Source: Bacteroidota bacterium (GTDB taxonomy: Bacteria; Bacteroidota; Bacteroidia; Flavobacteriales; Flavobacteriaceae). From it: 18,192 bases of DNA. The stretch's first letter is position 1; every line of letters starts with the position of its first letter. Position numbers and translations under genes: made by a program. The notes beneath the pieces are model-generated. The model saw only the letters and a program-made list of their open reading frames with translations, was not told the origin of the DNA and made no database searches. Shown here piece after piece: positions 8,164 to 14,404 of this stretch. The DNA is taken from the NCBI GenBank assembly GCA_021793135.1, contig JAJYTI010000022.1:1-18192 (forward strand), written 5' to 3'.

Positions 8164-8778
8164 ATGGAAGAAATAAAAGATACATATCGTACAATTACCA
8201 AACCTTCGCCCGAAACACTTTACAAAGAAAAAGGCAGTAAATTCTTAGGTTATGCTTTTCCTGTTACTAACGAAGAGCAAATAAAAGAACATATAGAAGC
8301 GCTACGTAAAGAACACCATAACGCTCGACACTGGTGTTACGCATGGCAATTAGGTAAAAACTACGACCAATATCGAGCAAATGACGATGGTGAACCTTCC
8401 AATAGTGCAGGCATGCCTATCTATGGACAAATACAATCCTTTGATGTTACCAACGTACTTGTTGTCTCCGTTCGATATTTTGGAGGAACAAAATTAGGTG
8501 TTGGCGGTTTAATTCAAGCGTACAAGACTAGTGCTCAATTAGCACTAGAAGCCTCAAACATTGTAGAACGTACCATTGATGTTGTGTATCGGCTTCATTT
8601 TGATTATCCAGAAATGAATATAGTTATGCGATTAATCAAAGAAGAAGACCTAAGAATCATCAATCAAGATTTAGCTTTAGATTGTAAAATAGATATAGCT
8701 GTACGCAAAAAGGAAGCAAATAGAATTTTTGAGCTTTTTGACAACACCTATAAAGTCCAAATAAAAGAATTAGAATGA
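8164..8778 (+). CDS. YigZ / IMPACT family protein (UPF0029)
   Basis: A 204-aa soluble protein, the usual size. The N-terminal UPF0029/Impact domain (about 15-125) carries the family hallmarks KGSKFLGYAFPV (23-34), ARHWCYAW (54-61), NDDGEPSNSAGMPI (73-86) and VRYFGGTKLGVGGLIQAY (103-120). The smaller C-terminal ferredoxin-like domain (DUF1949-like, about 135-204) completes the fold. Bacterial YigZ has no firmly established role; the eukaryotic relative IMPACT regulates the kinase GCN2, so a link to translation is only inference. The last codons (IKELE then TGA) form one arm of an inverted repeat whose other arm encodes the end of the convergent thioesterase gene, with only 2 bp between the two stop codons. 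Confidence 0.9.
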   Translation: MEEIKDTYRTITKPSPETLYKEKGSKFLGYAFPVTNEEQIKEHIEALRKEHHNARHWCYAWQLGKNYDQYRANDDGEPSNSAGMPIYGQIQSFDVTNVLVVSVRYFGGTKLGVGGLIQAYKTSAQLALEASNIVERTIDVVYRLHFDYPEMNIVMRLIKEEDLRIINQDLALDCKIDIAVRKKEANRIFELFDNTYKVQIKELE

Positions 8779-8798
8779 TTCTATTTTAATTCTTTTAT
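8761..8798. terminator. Inverted repeat shared by two convergent gene ends
   Basis: ATAAAAGAATTA (8761-8772) and its perfect reverse complement (8787-8798) flank a 14-nt loop, giving a symmetrical 12-bp AT-rich stem. It lies exactly at the tail-to-tail junction and both arms are coding. A-tracts upstream and T-tracts downstream, within and around the arms, suit a bidirectional terminator, although the low GC makes the stem weak. Confidence 0.5.
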
Positions 8799-9185
8799 CG
8801 TCTCTATTAAGTAATCTGGAGCACGTCTTATTCTCCCTGTTTTTTTATCGACAAAAGCAAGCGTTGTTTCGGCCTTGCAGAGCAGTTGTTCTTCTTGATT
8901 ATGAACCTCATACAAGAAGGTAATTTTTGCTGTTGGTAATTCTTTAAGTCTAGTTGTTACACGAATCACATCATCATACCTTGCAGAATGCTTATAATCT
9001 ATTTTCATTTGCACAACTGGAAGCATTATTCCTGAATCTTCCAACCCCTTGTAAGTATAGCCAATGTCGCGTAACCACTCGGTTCGTCCTTGCTCAAGAT
9101 ATAGAGAATAATTACCATAATATACTACTCCCATAGCATCTGTTTCGCCATATCTAACTCGGATGTTAATCTCGTTGTGTATCAT
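8781..9185 (-). CDS. Acyl-CoA thioesterase, YbgC/4-hydroxybenzoyl-CoA type hotdog fold
   Basis: A 134-aa hotdog-fold thioesterase when started at the ATG at 9185. The motif RVRYGETDAMGVVYYGNY (9-26) has the catalytic Asp16 followed by the GVVYYGNY helix start, as in YbgC and 4-hydroxybenzoyl-CoA thioesterases. Later segments (IDYKHSARYDDVIRVTTRL, AETTLAFVDKKTGR) complete the fold. It should hydrolyse short- or medium-chain acyl-CoA or acyl-carrier-protein esters; the substrate cannot be told from sequence. A longer reading from 9227 is possible, but I reject it. It adds 14 residues (MFFNEMLTNLKIIN) unlike the family, and its start would lie inside the best promoter of the window. The gene is convergent with the YigZ-family gene and divergent from dnaA. 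Confidence 0.9.
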   Translation of the reverse strand: MIHNEINIRVRYGETDAMGVVYYGNYSLYLEQGRTEWLRDIGYTYKGLEDSGIMLPVVQMKIDYKHSARYDDVIRVTTRLKELPTAKITFLYEVHNQEEQLLCKAETTLAFVDKKTGRIRRAPDYLIETIKELK

Positions 9186-9224
9186 ATTTATTATCTTTAG
9201 ATTTGTTAGCATTTCGTTAAAGAA

Positions 9225-9256
9225 CAAAGGTAGAATATTACCTCGCCATGGACAAA
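9225..9256 (-). promoter_or_regulatory. Complete -33/-7 promoter for the thioesterase gene
   Basis: On the minus strand TTTG (9256-9253), a 20-bp spacer and TACCTTTG (9232-9225) match both halves of the Bacteroidota consensus TTTG-N17-23-TAnnTTTG. Transcription should begin near 9220, giving a leader of about 35 nt before the ATG at 9185. It is the only promoter in the window with both elements clear. Confidence 0.65.
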
Positions 9257-9308
9257 AAAAAGTGAAAAGTCAAGCTATTTTTAATTTTTTTATCTCCATT
9301 TTTGTTCA

Positions 9309-9316
9309 CATATTTG
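9309..9316 (+). promoter_or_regulatory. Probable -7 box for dnaA
   Basis: CATATTTG followed by C, one mismatch from TAnnTTTG. If used, transcription starts near 9321 and the dnaA mRNA has a leader of about 80 nt that contains the hairpin at 9328-9356. The rest of the 214-bp gap is AT-rich and shows no cluster of DnaA boxes. Confidence 0.38.
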
Positions 9317-9327
9317 CACTAAAGATA

Positions 9328-9356
9328 AAGACAAAAACCACACTTGTTTTTGTCTT
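9328..9356 (+). promoter_or_regulatory. Perfect 11-bp hairpin in the dnaA leader
   Basis: AAGACAAAAAC (9328-9338), loop CACACTT, then GTTTTTGTCTT (9346-9356), a perfect inverted repeat. It ends 43 nt before the dnaA ATG and 12 nt after the probable -7 box. No gene ends nearby on the plus strand, and the thioesterase gene reads away from it, so it is not a simple terminator of a neighbour. It could be an RNA stem, an attenuator or a protein-binding palindrome. Confidence 0.55.
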
Positions 9357-9399
9357 GAAAGCTTAGAATAATTAACCTATTAATAATCACGTTTTTACA

Positions 9400-10836
9400 A
9401 TGACCAAAAAAACTGCGGAATCAGTTTGGAACAACTGTTTGGCTTTTATTCGAGACAATGTCTCTACCCAAGCGTATAAAACGTGGTTTGAACCTATCAA
9501 AGCTGTTAGGTTGGTTGATAATTCACTAAGCATTAAAGTCCCAAGCAAATTCTTTTACGAATGGCTAGAAGAACATTACGTAAAGCTTCTAAAGGTTGCT
9601 TTAACTAAAGAATTAGGTTCTGGGGCAAAATTGGTATATGACATAAGAATGGAGAATACTCCAGACAACAAAACGGCGTATACTGAAAAACTCCCTAGCT
9701 CTAATCAGCAAAAACCACAGTCGCAAGACGTTGCTTTACCTCCTAAAAAGGATAGTGATACAATTTTAAATCCGTTTGTCGTACCAGGCATTCGCAATAT
9801 AAAAATTGATTCACAATTAAATCCAAATTATAATTTTGATAGATTTCTAGAAGGAGAATCTAACCGACTTGCTAGATCTGCTGGTATGGCTGTTGCCAAC
9901 AAACCAGGAGGAACTTCATTCAACCCATTATTAATATTCGGTGGTGTAGGATTAGGTAAGACTCACTTGGCACATGCTATTGGCTTAGAGGTAAAAGAAA
10001 AACATCCTGAAAAAACAGTATTATATATCACTTCAGAGAAGTTTACACAACAATATATAGATGCTGTAAGACGAAACGCACGTACCGACTTTATTCACTT
10101 CTATCAAGTGATTGACGTGCTTATTGTAGACGATATTCAAATGCTTTCTGGTAAAGCAGGAACACAAGAAGTTTTCTTCCACATATTTAACCACTTGCAT
10201 CAAAATGGGAAGCAAGTAGTTATGACGAGTGATAAAGCTCCAGTAGATATGATGGATATTGAAAAGCGTTTATTATCTCGTTTCAAATGGGGCTTATCGG
10301 CAGAATTGCATAATCCTAATTTTGAGACCAGAAAACGTATTATACTAGATAAGCTCTATCAAGATGGTGTACAAATGCCAGAAGAGATTATAGATTATCT
10401 AGCAAACAATATCACTACAAACGTTCGTGAGATGGAAGGTGCAATTATTTCTTTAATTGCCCATGCTACACTAGACAAACAAGATGTTACTATAGAACTT
10501 GCTAAACGCATTATAAAAAGTTATGTGAAGACTACTAAGAAAGAAATGTCTATCGATTTCATTCAAGAAACCGTTAGTGATTATTTCGATCTAGATGTGG
10601 AAACACTTAAGTCTAAAACAAGAAAAAGACATATTGTTCAAGCAAGACAAATCTCTATGTATTTTGCGAAGAAGTTTACCAAAGCTTCTTTGGCTTCTAT
10701 TGGTTCTCACACCGGTAAAAGAGATCACTCTACCGTATTACATGCTTGCAAAACGGTAGATAACTTAACCTCTACAGACAAAGAGTTTAAGAAATACGTA
10801 GATGAGCTTCAGCAAAAGTTGAGTATGCACAACTAA
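9400..10836 (+). CDS. dnaA: Chromosomal replication initiator DnaA
   Basis: A 478-aa AAA+ ATPase that binds and melts the replication origin. Domain I (1-80) shows SVWNNCLAFIRDNVSTQAYKTWFEPI-like residues, which bind helicase partners. Domain II (about 85-125) is a low-complexity linker. Domain III holds NPNYNFDRFLEGESNRLA, the Walker A GGVGLGKT (181-188), the Walker B LIVDDIQML (241-249) and the arginine-finger region LLSRFKWGL. Domain IV ends with the DnaA-box-binding signature GKRDHSTVLHACKTV. Its neighbours are a low-molecular-weight phosphatase (12 bp on) and an RsmI-like methylase, not dnaN or recF; this arrangement is familiar in flavobacteria. The leader contains a strong hairpin. No DnaA-box cluster is seen nearby, so the origin need not be here. 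Confidence 0.98.
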   Translation: MTKKTAESVWNNCLAFIRDNVSTQAYKTWFEPIKAVRLVDNSLSIKVPSKFFYEWLEEHYVKLLKVALTKELGSGAKLVYDIRMENTPDNKTAYTEKLPSSNQQKPQSQDVALPPKKDSDTILNPFVVPGIRNIKIDSQLNPNYNFDRFLEGESNRLARSAGMAVANKPGGTSFNPLLIFGGVGLGKTHLAHAIGLEVKEKHPEKTVLYITSEKFTQQYIDAVRRNARTDFIHFYQVIDVLIVDDIQMLSGKAGTQEVFFHIFNHLHQNGKQVVMTSDKAPVDMMDIEKRLLSRFKWGLSAELHNPNFETRKRIILDKLYQDGVQMPEEIIDYLANNITTNVREMEGAIISLIAHATLDKQDVTIELAKRIIKSYVKTTKKEMSIDFIQETVSDYFDLDVETLKSKTRKRHIVQARQISMYFAKKFTKASLASIGSHTGKRDHSTVLHACKTVDNLTSTDKEFKKYVDELQQKLSMHN

Positions 10837-10848
10837 AAAATACTTACC

Positions 10849-11307
10849 ATGCAAAAGAAAATACTAATGGTCTGTCTCGGCAATATTTGTAGATCGCCGT
10901 TGGCGGAAGGTATTCTTGCATCTAAAATCGATAAAAATAAGATTCTAGTTGATTCCGCAGGAACAAGCAATTGGCACGTAGGTAAAACTCCAGACCCTAG
11001 AAGTATTGCTACAGCTAAACAGTTTGGGATAGATATTTCAAATCAACGGGCTAGACAATTCACAGTTTCTGATTTTGACAATTTTGATCATATATACGTT
11101 ATGGACAACTCAAATTACAACGACGTAATTTCACTTGCCAGAAACGAAGAAGACAAACAAAAGGTAAAACGAATTTTAGATGTACTTGCTCCAGGTGAAA
11201 GCTTAGAAGTACCAGACCCCTATTATGGTGGTGATTCTGGATTTACCAATGTATATAAAATGCTAGAAGAAGCTTTTGACATTATTGTTAAAGAATTATC
11301 TGATTAA
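10849..11307 (+). CDS. Low-molecular-weight protein-tyrosine phosphatase
   Basis: A 152-aa cytoplasmic phosphatase with the P-loop CLGNICRS (C9 nucleophile, R15) next to the N-terminus and the general-acid Asp in VPDPYYGG (D123). All catalytic residues are present, so an active enzyme is expected. In bacteria such enzymes often dephosphorylate tyrosine kinases of capsule export (Wzb-like), but no kinase or polysaccharide gene is nearby, so the substrate is unknown. It could also act on small phosphates. It starts 12 bp after dnaA and is followed 23 bp later by a SAM methylase, so all three are probably read together from the dnaA promoter. The start MQKKILMVCLGN fits the family exactly. Confidence 0.93.
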   Translation: MQKKILMVCLGNICRSPLAEGILASKIDKNKILVDSAGTSNWHVGKTPDPRSIATAKQFGIDISNQRARQFTVSDFDNFDHIYVMDNSNYNDVISLARNEEDKQKVKRILDVLAPGESLEVPDPYYGGDSGFTNVYKMLEEAFDIIVKELSD

Positions 11308-11330
11308 TACCACACCTCTCCCATTGACTT

Positions 11331-12053
11331 ATGAATACAAAGGGCAAATTATATATGATTCCACAAACCCTTGGCGACACGTCTTCCTTAGACCATTTAT
11401 CGCCAATGGTAAAACAAACTATCTCTAAGCTTGAATACTTTATTATTGAAAATGAAAAAGCTGGAAGACGTTTTATAAAACGTATTTGTCCAGATAAAAA
11501 ACAAAGTGAATTAAAGCTTAGAAGTCTCAATAAGTTTACAGAGGATTATGAAATTCCTGAAATGTTACAACCATGTTTAGAAGGTTTCTCTGTTGGAATG
11601 ATTAGTGACGCAGGTTGTCCAGGTGTAGCAGATCCAGGAGCCGTTTTAGTATCAAAAGCTCATGAAAATGGTATTAAAGTAGTGCCACTAGTAGGACCTT
11701 CTTCTATTCTATTAGCCTTAATGGGAAGTGGCATGAATGGGCAATCCTTTGCTTTTCACGGTTATTTACCTATTGACAAAAATCAGCGTAAACATATTAT
11801 CAAAAGTCTAGAAAGAGAATCTCAAGAAAAACAACAGACTCAGTTATTTATTGAAACTCCATATAGAAATAATGATATGTTAGATGCATTGCTACAGAAT
11901 CTACATCCTACTACAAAGCTCTGCATAGCATGTGATTTAAATCTTGACACGGAATATATAATAACAAAGCCGGTTGCACAATGGAGTAAAAACAAACCCA
12001 ATTTGCACAAACGGCCTTGTATATTCTTATTTGAAAAAGAAAATTCTTTTTAG
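11331..12053 (+). CDS. Tetrapyrrole-methylase-fold SAM methyltransferase, RsmI-like
   Basis: A 240-aa protein of the same fold as RsmI, which 2'-O-methylates C1402 of 16S rRNA. The RsmI-type SDAGCPGVADPG is at 92-103, VPLVGPSS at 118-125 and HGYLP at 143-147. However, the RsmI N-terminal VATPIGNLxD is replaced by MIPQTLGDTSSL (9-20), and the protein is clearly shorter than RsmI (about 280 aa), lacking its C-terminal extension. It therefore looks like a separate subfamily, and its rRNA target should not be assumed. An alternative start at the internal Met9 would remove the first strand, so 11331 is kept. The gene is last in the dnaA unit and its stop overlaps by 4 bp the stop of the opposing lysozyme-like gene. 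Confidence 0.82.
   Translation: MNTKGKLYMIPQTLGDTSSLDHLSPMVKQTISKLEYFIIENEKAGRRFIKRICPDKKQSELKLRSLNKFTEDYEIPEMLQPCLEGFSVGMISDAGCPGVADPGAVLVSKAHENGIKVVPLVGPSSILLALMGSGMNGQSFAFHGYLPIDKNQRKHIIKSLERESQEKQQTQLFIETPYRNNDMLDALLQNLHPTTKLCIACDLNLDTEYIITKPVAQWSKNKPNLHKRPCIFLFEKENSF
12034..12051. terminator. Possible AT-only hairpin at the convergent overlap
   Basis: AAAAAGA (12034-12040) and TCTTTTT (12045-12051) can pair around a 4-nt loop, at the point where the rightward methylase gene and the leftward lysozyme-like gene overlap. The stem has one G-C pair, so it is weak and may be chance in AT-rich DNA. Confidence 0.28.
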
Positions 12054-12694
12054 ATACTAACGATTGCTTTATTATCCGCTGGAATGATAGAAGTATCATA
12101 ACCAGAAAAGCGTTTTAGATAAGTTTGAATAGTAGTTCCAAAAGCATCTTTTACTTGATGCGATCCTTGTGAACGTAAAAACTTTTTAACGTTGCCTGCT
12201 CCAGCTAAATGCGCTGCTGCTAATAATCCAGACTCGGTAATCTCTATACCATTTATAGCTTTACCTTCATATTTTTGGATATAATCTCTTAATAACCATT
12301 TGTTACGAGCAGTAAATGCTAAGAAAGCTTCTTCTTGAAGCCTTGTATTCCTTTTAAAATCTTCAATATCGGTTACACCAATAGCATAAAGTGTGTTAGG
12401 AGCAAATTGATATTTACCAATATACCCATAAGGATTTACTATATTATAAATCCCTTGGGATTCTTTAAAGCCTATGGCTTCTTTAAATCCTACGTATGAT
12501 TTGCCTAATTGTATCGTTTCTTTAGTAGTCAAACGAGCTCTAGCATCTTCTAGAGTCATAACTTCATATTGCAATTCAGAATCTACAAACCATACTTCAC
12601 TTGGTGCAGGTTTTTCTACAAATGAAAGCGATATAATACCAAATAGTATTGCACCAGCAAACACCAATAAAGCTGCACTTATTCTCCGTTTCAT
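12050..12694 (-). CDS. Membrane-anchored lysozyme-like (transglycosylase-like) protein
   Basis: A 214-aa protein with an N-terminal signal anchor (about 5-25, AALLVFAGAILFGIISLSF), followed by a periplasmic domain. The segment FKESQGIYNIVNPYGYIGKY (76-95) resembles the lysozyme/lytic-transglycosylase signature, in which a Glu followed by Ser (E78, S79) is catalytic and a nearby G-Y-x-G-x-Y-Q-F supports the substrate. Further on, ESGLLAAAHLAGAGNVKKFL (154-173) resembles the A-A-x-x-x-G-x-x-x-V part of SLT domains. A muramidase or transglycosylase acting on peptidoglycan is the likeliest role, but this is inferred from short motifs. In databases such proteins are often labelled peptidoglycan-binding, although I see no LysM repeat here. 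It lies 143 bp downstream of mltG in the same direction, with its own promoter box. Confidence 0.72.
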   Translation of the reverse strand: MKRRISAALLVFAGAILFGIISLSFVEKPAPSEVWFVDSELQYEVMTLEDARARLTTKETIQLGKSYVGFKEAIGFKESQGIYNIVNPYGYIGKYQFAPNTLYAIGVTDIEDFKRNTRLQEEAFLAFTARNKWLLRDYIQKYEGKAINGIEITESGLLAAAHLAGAGNVKKFLRSQGSHQVKDAFGTTIQTYLKRFSGYDTSIIPADNKAIVSI

Positions 12695-12711
12695 AATCCT
12701 TAATTTTTAGA

Positions 12712-12733
12712 TCAATTCATCTAAGATGATTGA
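12712..12733 (-). other. Small hairpin at the 5' end of the lysozyme-like mRNA
   Basis: TCAATTCATC and GATGATTGA (plus-strand reading) pair over 9 bp with one bulged T and a 3-nt loop. Placed between the promoter box at 12745-12752 and the ATG at 12694, it would form within about 10 nt of the transcript's 5' end. It is short and may have no function. Confidence 0.3.
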
Positions 12734-12744
12734 AAACAAGTCTG

Positions 12745-12752
12745 CAAATATA
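12745..12752 (-). promoter_or_regulatory. Promoter -7 box for the lysozyme-like gene
   Basis: TATATTTG followed by C on the minus strand is a perfect TAnnTTTG match. It lies in the 143-bp gap after mltG and predicts a leader of about 45 nt. No -33 TTG is seen. Confidence 0.45.
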
Positions 12753-12837
12753 CAAATTAATTACGTTATTCTAAAATATAGAAGCTTTTAACGTGTTAAA
12801 GATGAGCGAAATAACATAAAAATAATCTCTAAAACAC

Positions 12838-13872
12838 CTAGTTTTGCTGCGTTAACCAACGAACATATTCTTGTTTATTTCTGTTATGTTCTGCAAGATT
12901 TGTAGAAAATTTATGATACCCAAAATTTGTTGTATCGGCTACGAAGTATAAATATTTGTGTTTTTCTGGAAACAAAACTGCATCTATAGAAGATATATCT
13001 GGCATTGCAATTATACCATGTGGTATTCCAGGATACATATAAGTATTATATGGAGAATCTATTTCTAAATGTTTATACAGAACGCGCTTTATAACTTGAT
13101 TAAAGTCGTTTTCTGAATGTTTTTTAGCATATATAACCGTAGGGTCGGCCTGTAATAACATATTGATATCCAATCGATTTAAATAAACCCCTGCCACACG
13201 CGGACGCTCATCTATTTTAGTTGTTTCTTTTTGAACAATAGCTGCCAATGATATAACTTGTTCTCTTGTTAAGCCTAAATCTTCAGCTGCTTTCACTCGA
13301 CGTTCGTCCCAAAACCGATCATATTCTTTTTTCATTCTATCTCGGAATTGTTCTGCAGAAGTATTCCAATAGAACTCATACGTATTGGGAATATACATAG
13401 CGATAGCATTTGAATCGTCGAAACCATTATCTTCCAAAAATGCTTTATCAAGCATAGCTTGCATTAAAGAAGTGCTATCTGCTTCAATCTGATTTGCTAT
13501 ATGAGCTGCTAGATTCTCTAAACGCTCTTGATTATTAAATCGTATTGAAATCGGTTTATTACCACTTCGCAATGCGTCGATTATTTCCATGTTGCTCATA
13601 TCTTTTTCTACGATATATCGACCCGGACGAATGTTATTACTGTATTGCTTTTTATCGGCTACTAACTCTAAAGTACGTACATCCTTTACGATGGGCTCCA
13701 TAATTTCTAGGAATTCTTTCTTAGAAGTATTGGTAGGAATAAACACCTCAGCTCTTTCTTGTTCGAAAGCAGTATTAGGTATTAAGATAGTATTATATAC
13801 GAAATAGGAGAAAACTCCCATCCCCACTAAGCCTAATAAGGCTATAATTAATAATATACGCTTAATGTACAT
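12838..13872 (-). CDS. mltG: Endolytic transglycosylase MltG
   Basis: A 344-aa inner-membrane enzyme that cuts nascent glycan strands inside the chain and is thought to release or terminate new peptidoglycan strands. One transmembrane helix (about 5-27) precedes a LysM-like module (about 40-110) and the YceG/MltG catalytic domain. The catalytic glutamate is in LAAIVQKETTK (E216), followed by RPRVAGVYLNRL (223-234), ADPTVIYA (242-249) and SPYNTYMYPGIPHGII (273-288), all family hallmarks. The start overlaps the end of the GNAT gene by 11 bp, so the two are translationally linked. Together with DapF upstream this makes a small cell-wall unit, and a second glycan-cleaving candidate follows 143 bp downstream. 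Confidence 0.96.
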   Translation of the reverse strand: MYIKRILLIIALLGLVGMGVFSYFVYNTILIPNTAFEQERAEVFIPTNTSKKEFLEIMEPIVKDVRTLELVADKKQYSNNIRPGRYIVEKDMSNMEIIDALRSGNKPISIRFNNQERLENLAAHIANQIEADSTSLMQAMLDKAFLEDNGFDDSNAIAMYIPNTYEFYWNTSAEQFRDRMKKEYDRFWDERRVKAAEDLGLTREQVISLAAIVQKETTKIDERPRVAGVYLNRLDINMLLQADPTVIYAKKHSENDFNQVIKRVLYKHLEIDSPYNTYMYPGIPHGIIAMPDISSIDAVLFPEKHKYLYFVADTTNFGYHKFSTNLAEHNRNKQEYVRWLTQQN

Positions 13873-14404
13873 TGTTGATCAATTGATAAATAAGTTCGTC
13901 TTTATATTTTCCTTGATTGTAGATCCAATCTTTTTTATGTCCTGATTTCTGAAAGCCAACTTTTTCAAAAAGTCGAATACTTCCCGTATTATCTTCGGTT
14001 ATTGTTGCATATACTTGATGGACGTTCATGTGGATAAAAGCATAATTAACGCATAAAGTTACCGCTTCTAGAGCAAAGCCTTTCTGCCTATCGATTTCCT
14101 CATCTATTAATATTCCTATACCTACTCTAGAGTGTTTTGGGTTGAAATCAAATAAATCTACAAAGCCTATAGGTTTATAGGAGTTAATTTTACAAATCAC
14201 CAATCTTAATTGTTTGGCTTCATATATATCCAAATGTGCATTCTCTAAGTACTCCGATAAAACAAATCTAGAATAAGGAGCATAAGAGTTACTTACCTCC
14301 CAAATAGATTCATTGTTTTCTGCTTTATACAGAAACTCTAAATCACTCGGCTCCAAAGCACGTAAAAATACTTTCTCTCCTTGTAGGGTGTTTACTCTTT
14401 CCAT
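13862..14404 (-). CDS. GNAT-family N-acetyltransferase
   Basis: A 180-aa GNAT-fold enzyme of the RimJ/RimL/SpeG-like group. It begins with LQGEKVFLRALEPSDLEFLY (7-26), has the acetyl-CoA pyrophosphate loop as RQKGFA (106-111; classical Q/RxxGxG/A) and ends with NTGSIRLFEKVGFQKSGHKK (139-158), the usual motif B region. The substrate is not readable from sequence; candidates are a protein N-terminus, a polyamine or a cell-wall amino sugar or peptide. It is wedged between dapF (13-bp overlap) and mltG (11-bp overlap), so it is made together with two cell-wall enzymes, and a wall-related substrate is plausible but unproven. Confidence 0.9.
   Translation of the reverse strand: MERVNTLQGEKVFLRALEPSDLEFLYKAENNESIWEVSNSYAPYSRFVLSEYLENAHLDIYEAKQLRLVICKINSYKPIGFVDLFDFNPKHSRVGIGILIDEEIDRQKGFALEAVTLCVNYAFIHMNVHQVYATITEDNTGSIRLFEKVGFQKSGHKKDWIYNQGKYKDELIYQLINNVH

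Noticed and set aside
9163..9366. Plus-strand reading frame of 67 codons between the thioesterase gene and dnaA
   Set aside because: Low-complexity hydrophobic translation from AT-rich promoter DNA, overlapping two promoters and the leader hairpin; no family resemblance.
9186..9399. Replication origin next to dnaA
   Set aside because: The 214-bp gap is AT-rich, but I find no cluster of TTATCCACA-like boxes; the nearest resemblance (TTGTTCACA near 9303) has two mismatches. GC skew over the whole genome would be needed.
12787..12800. Palindrome TTTAACGTGTTAAA after mltG
   Set aside because: Arms of 6 bp around 2 bp; as RNA the loop is too small, and as a binding site it is a single unsupported copy.
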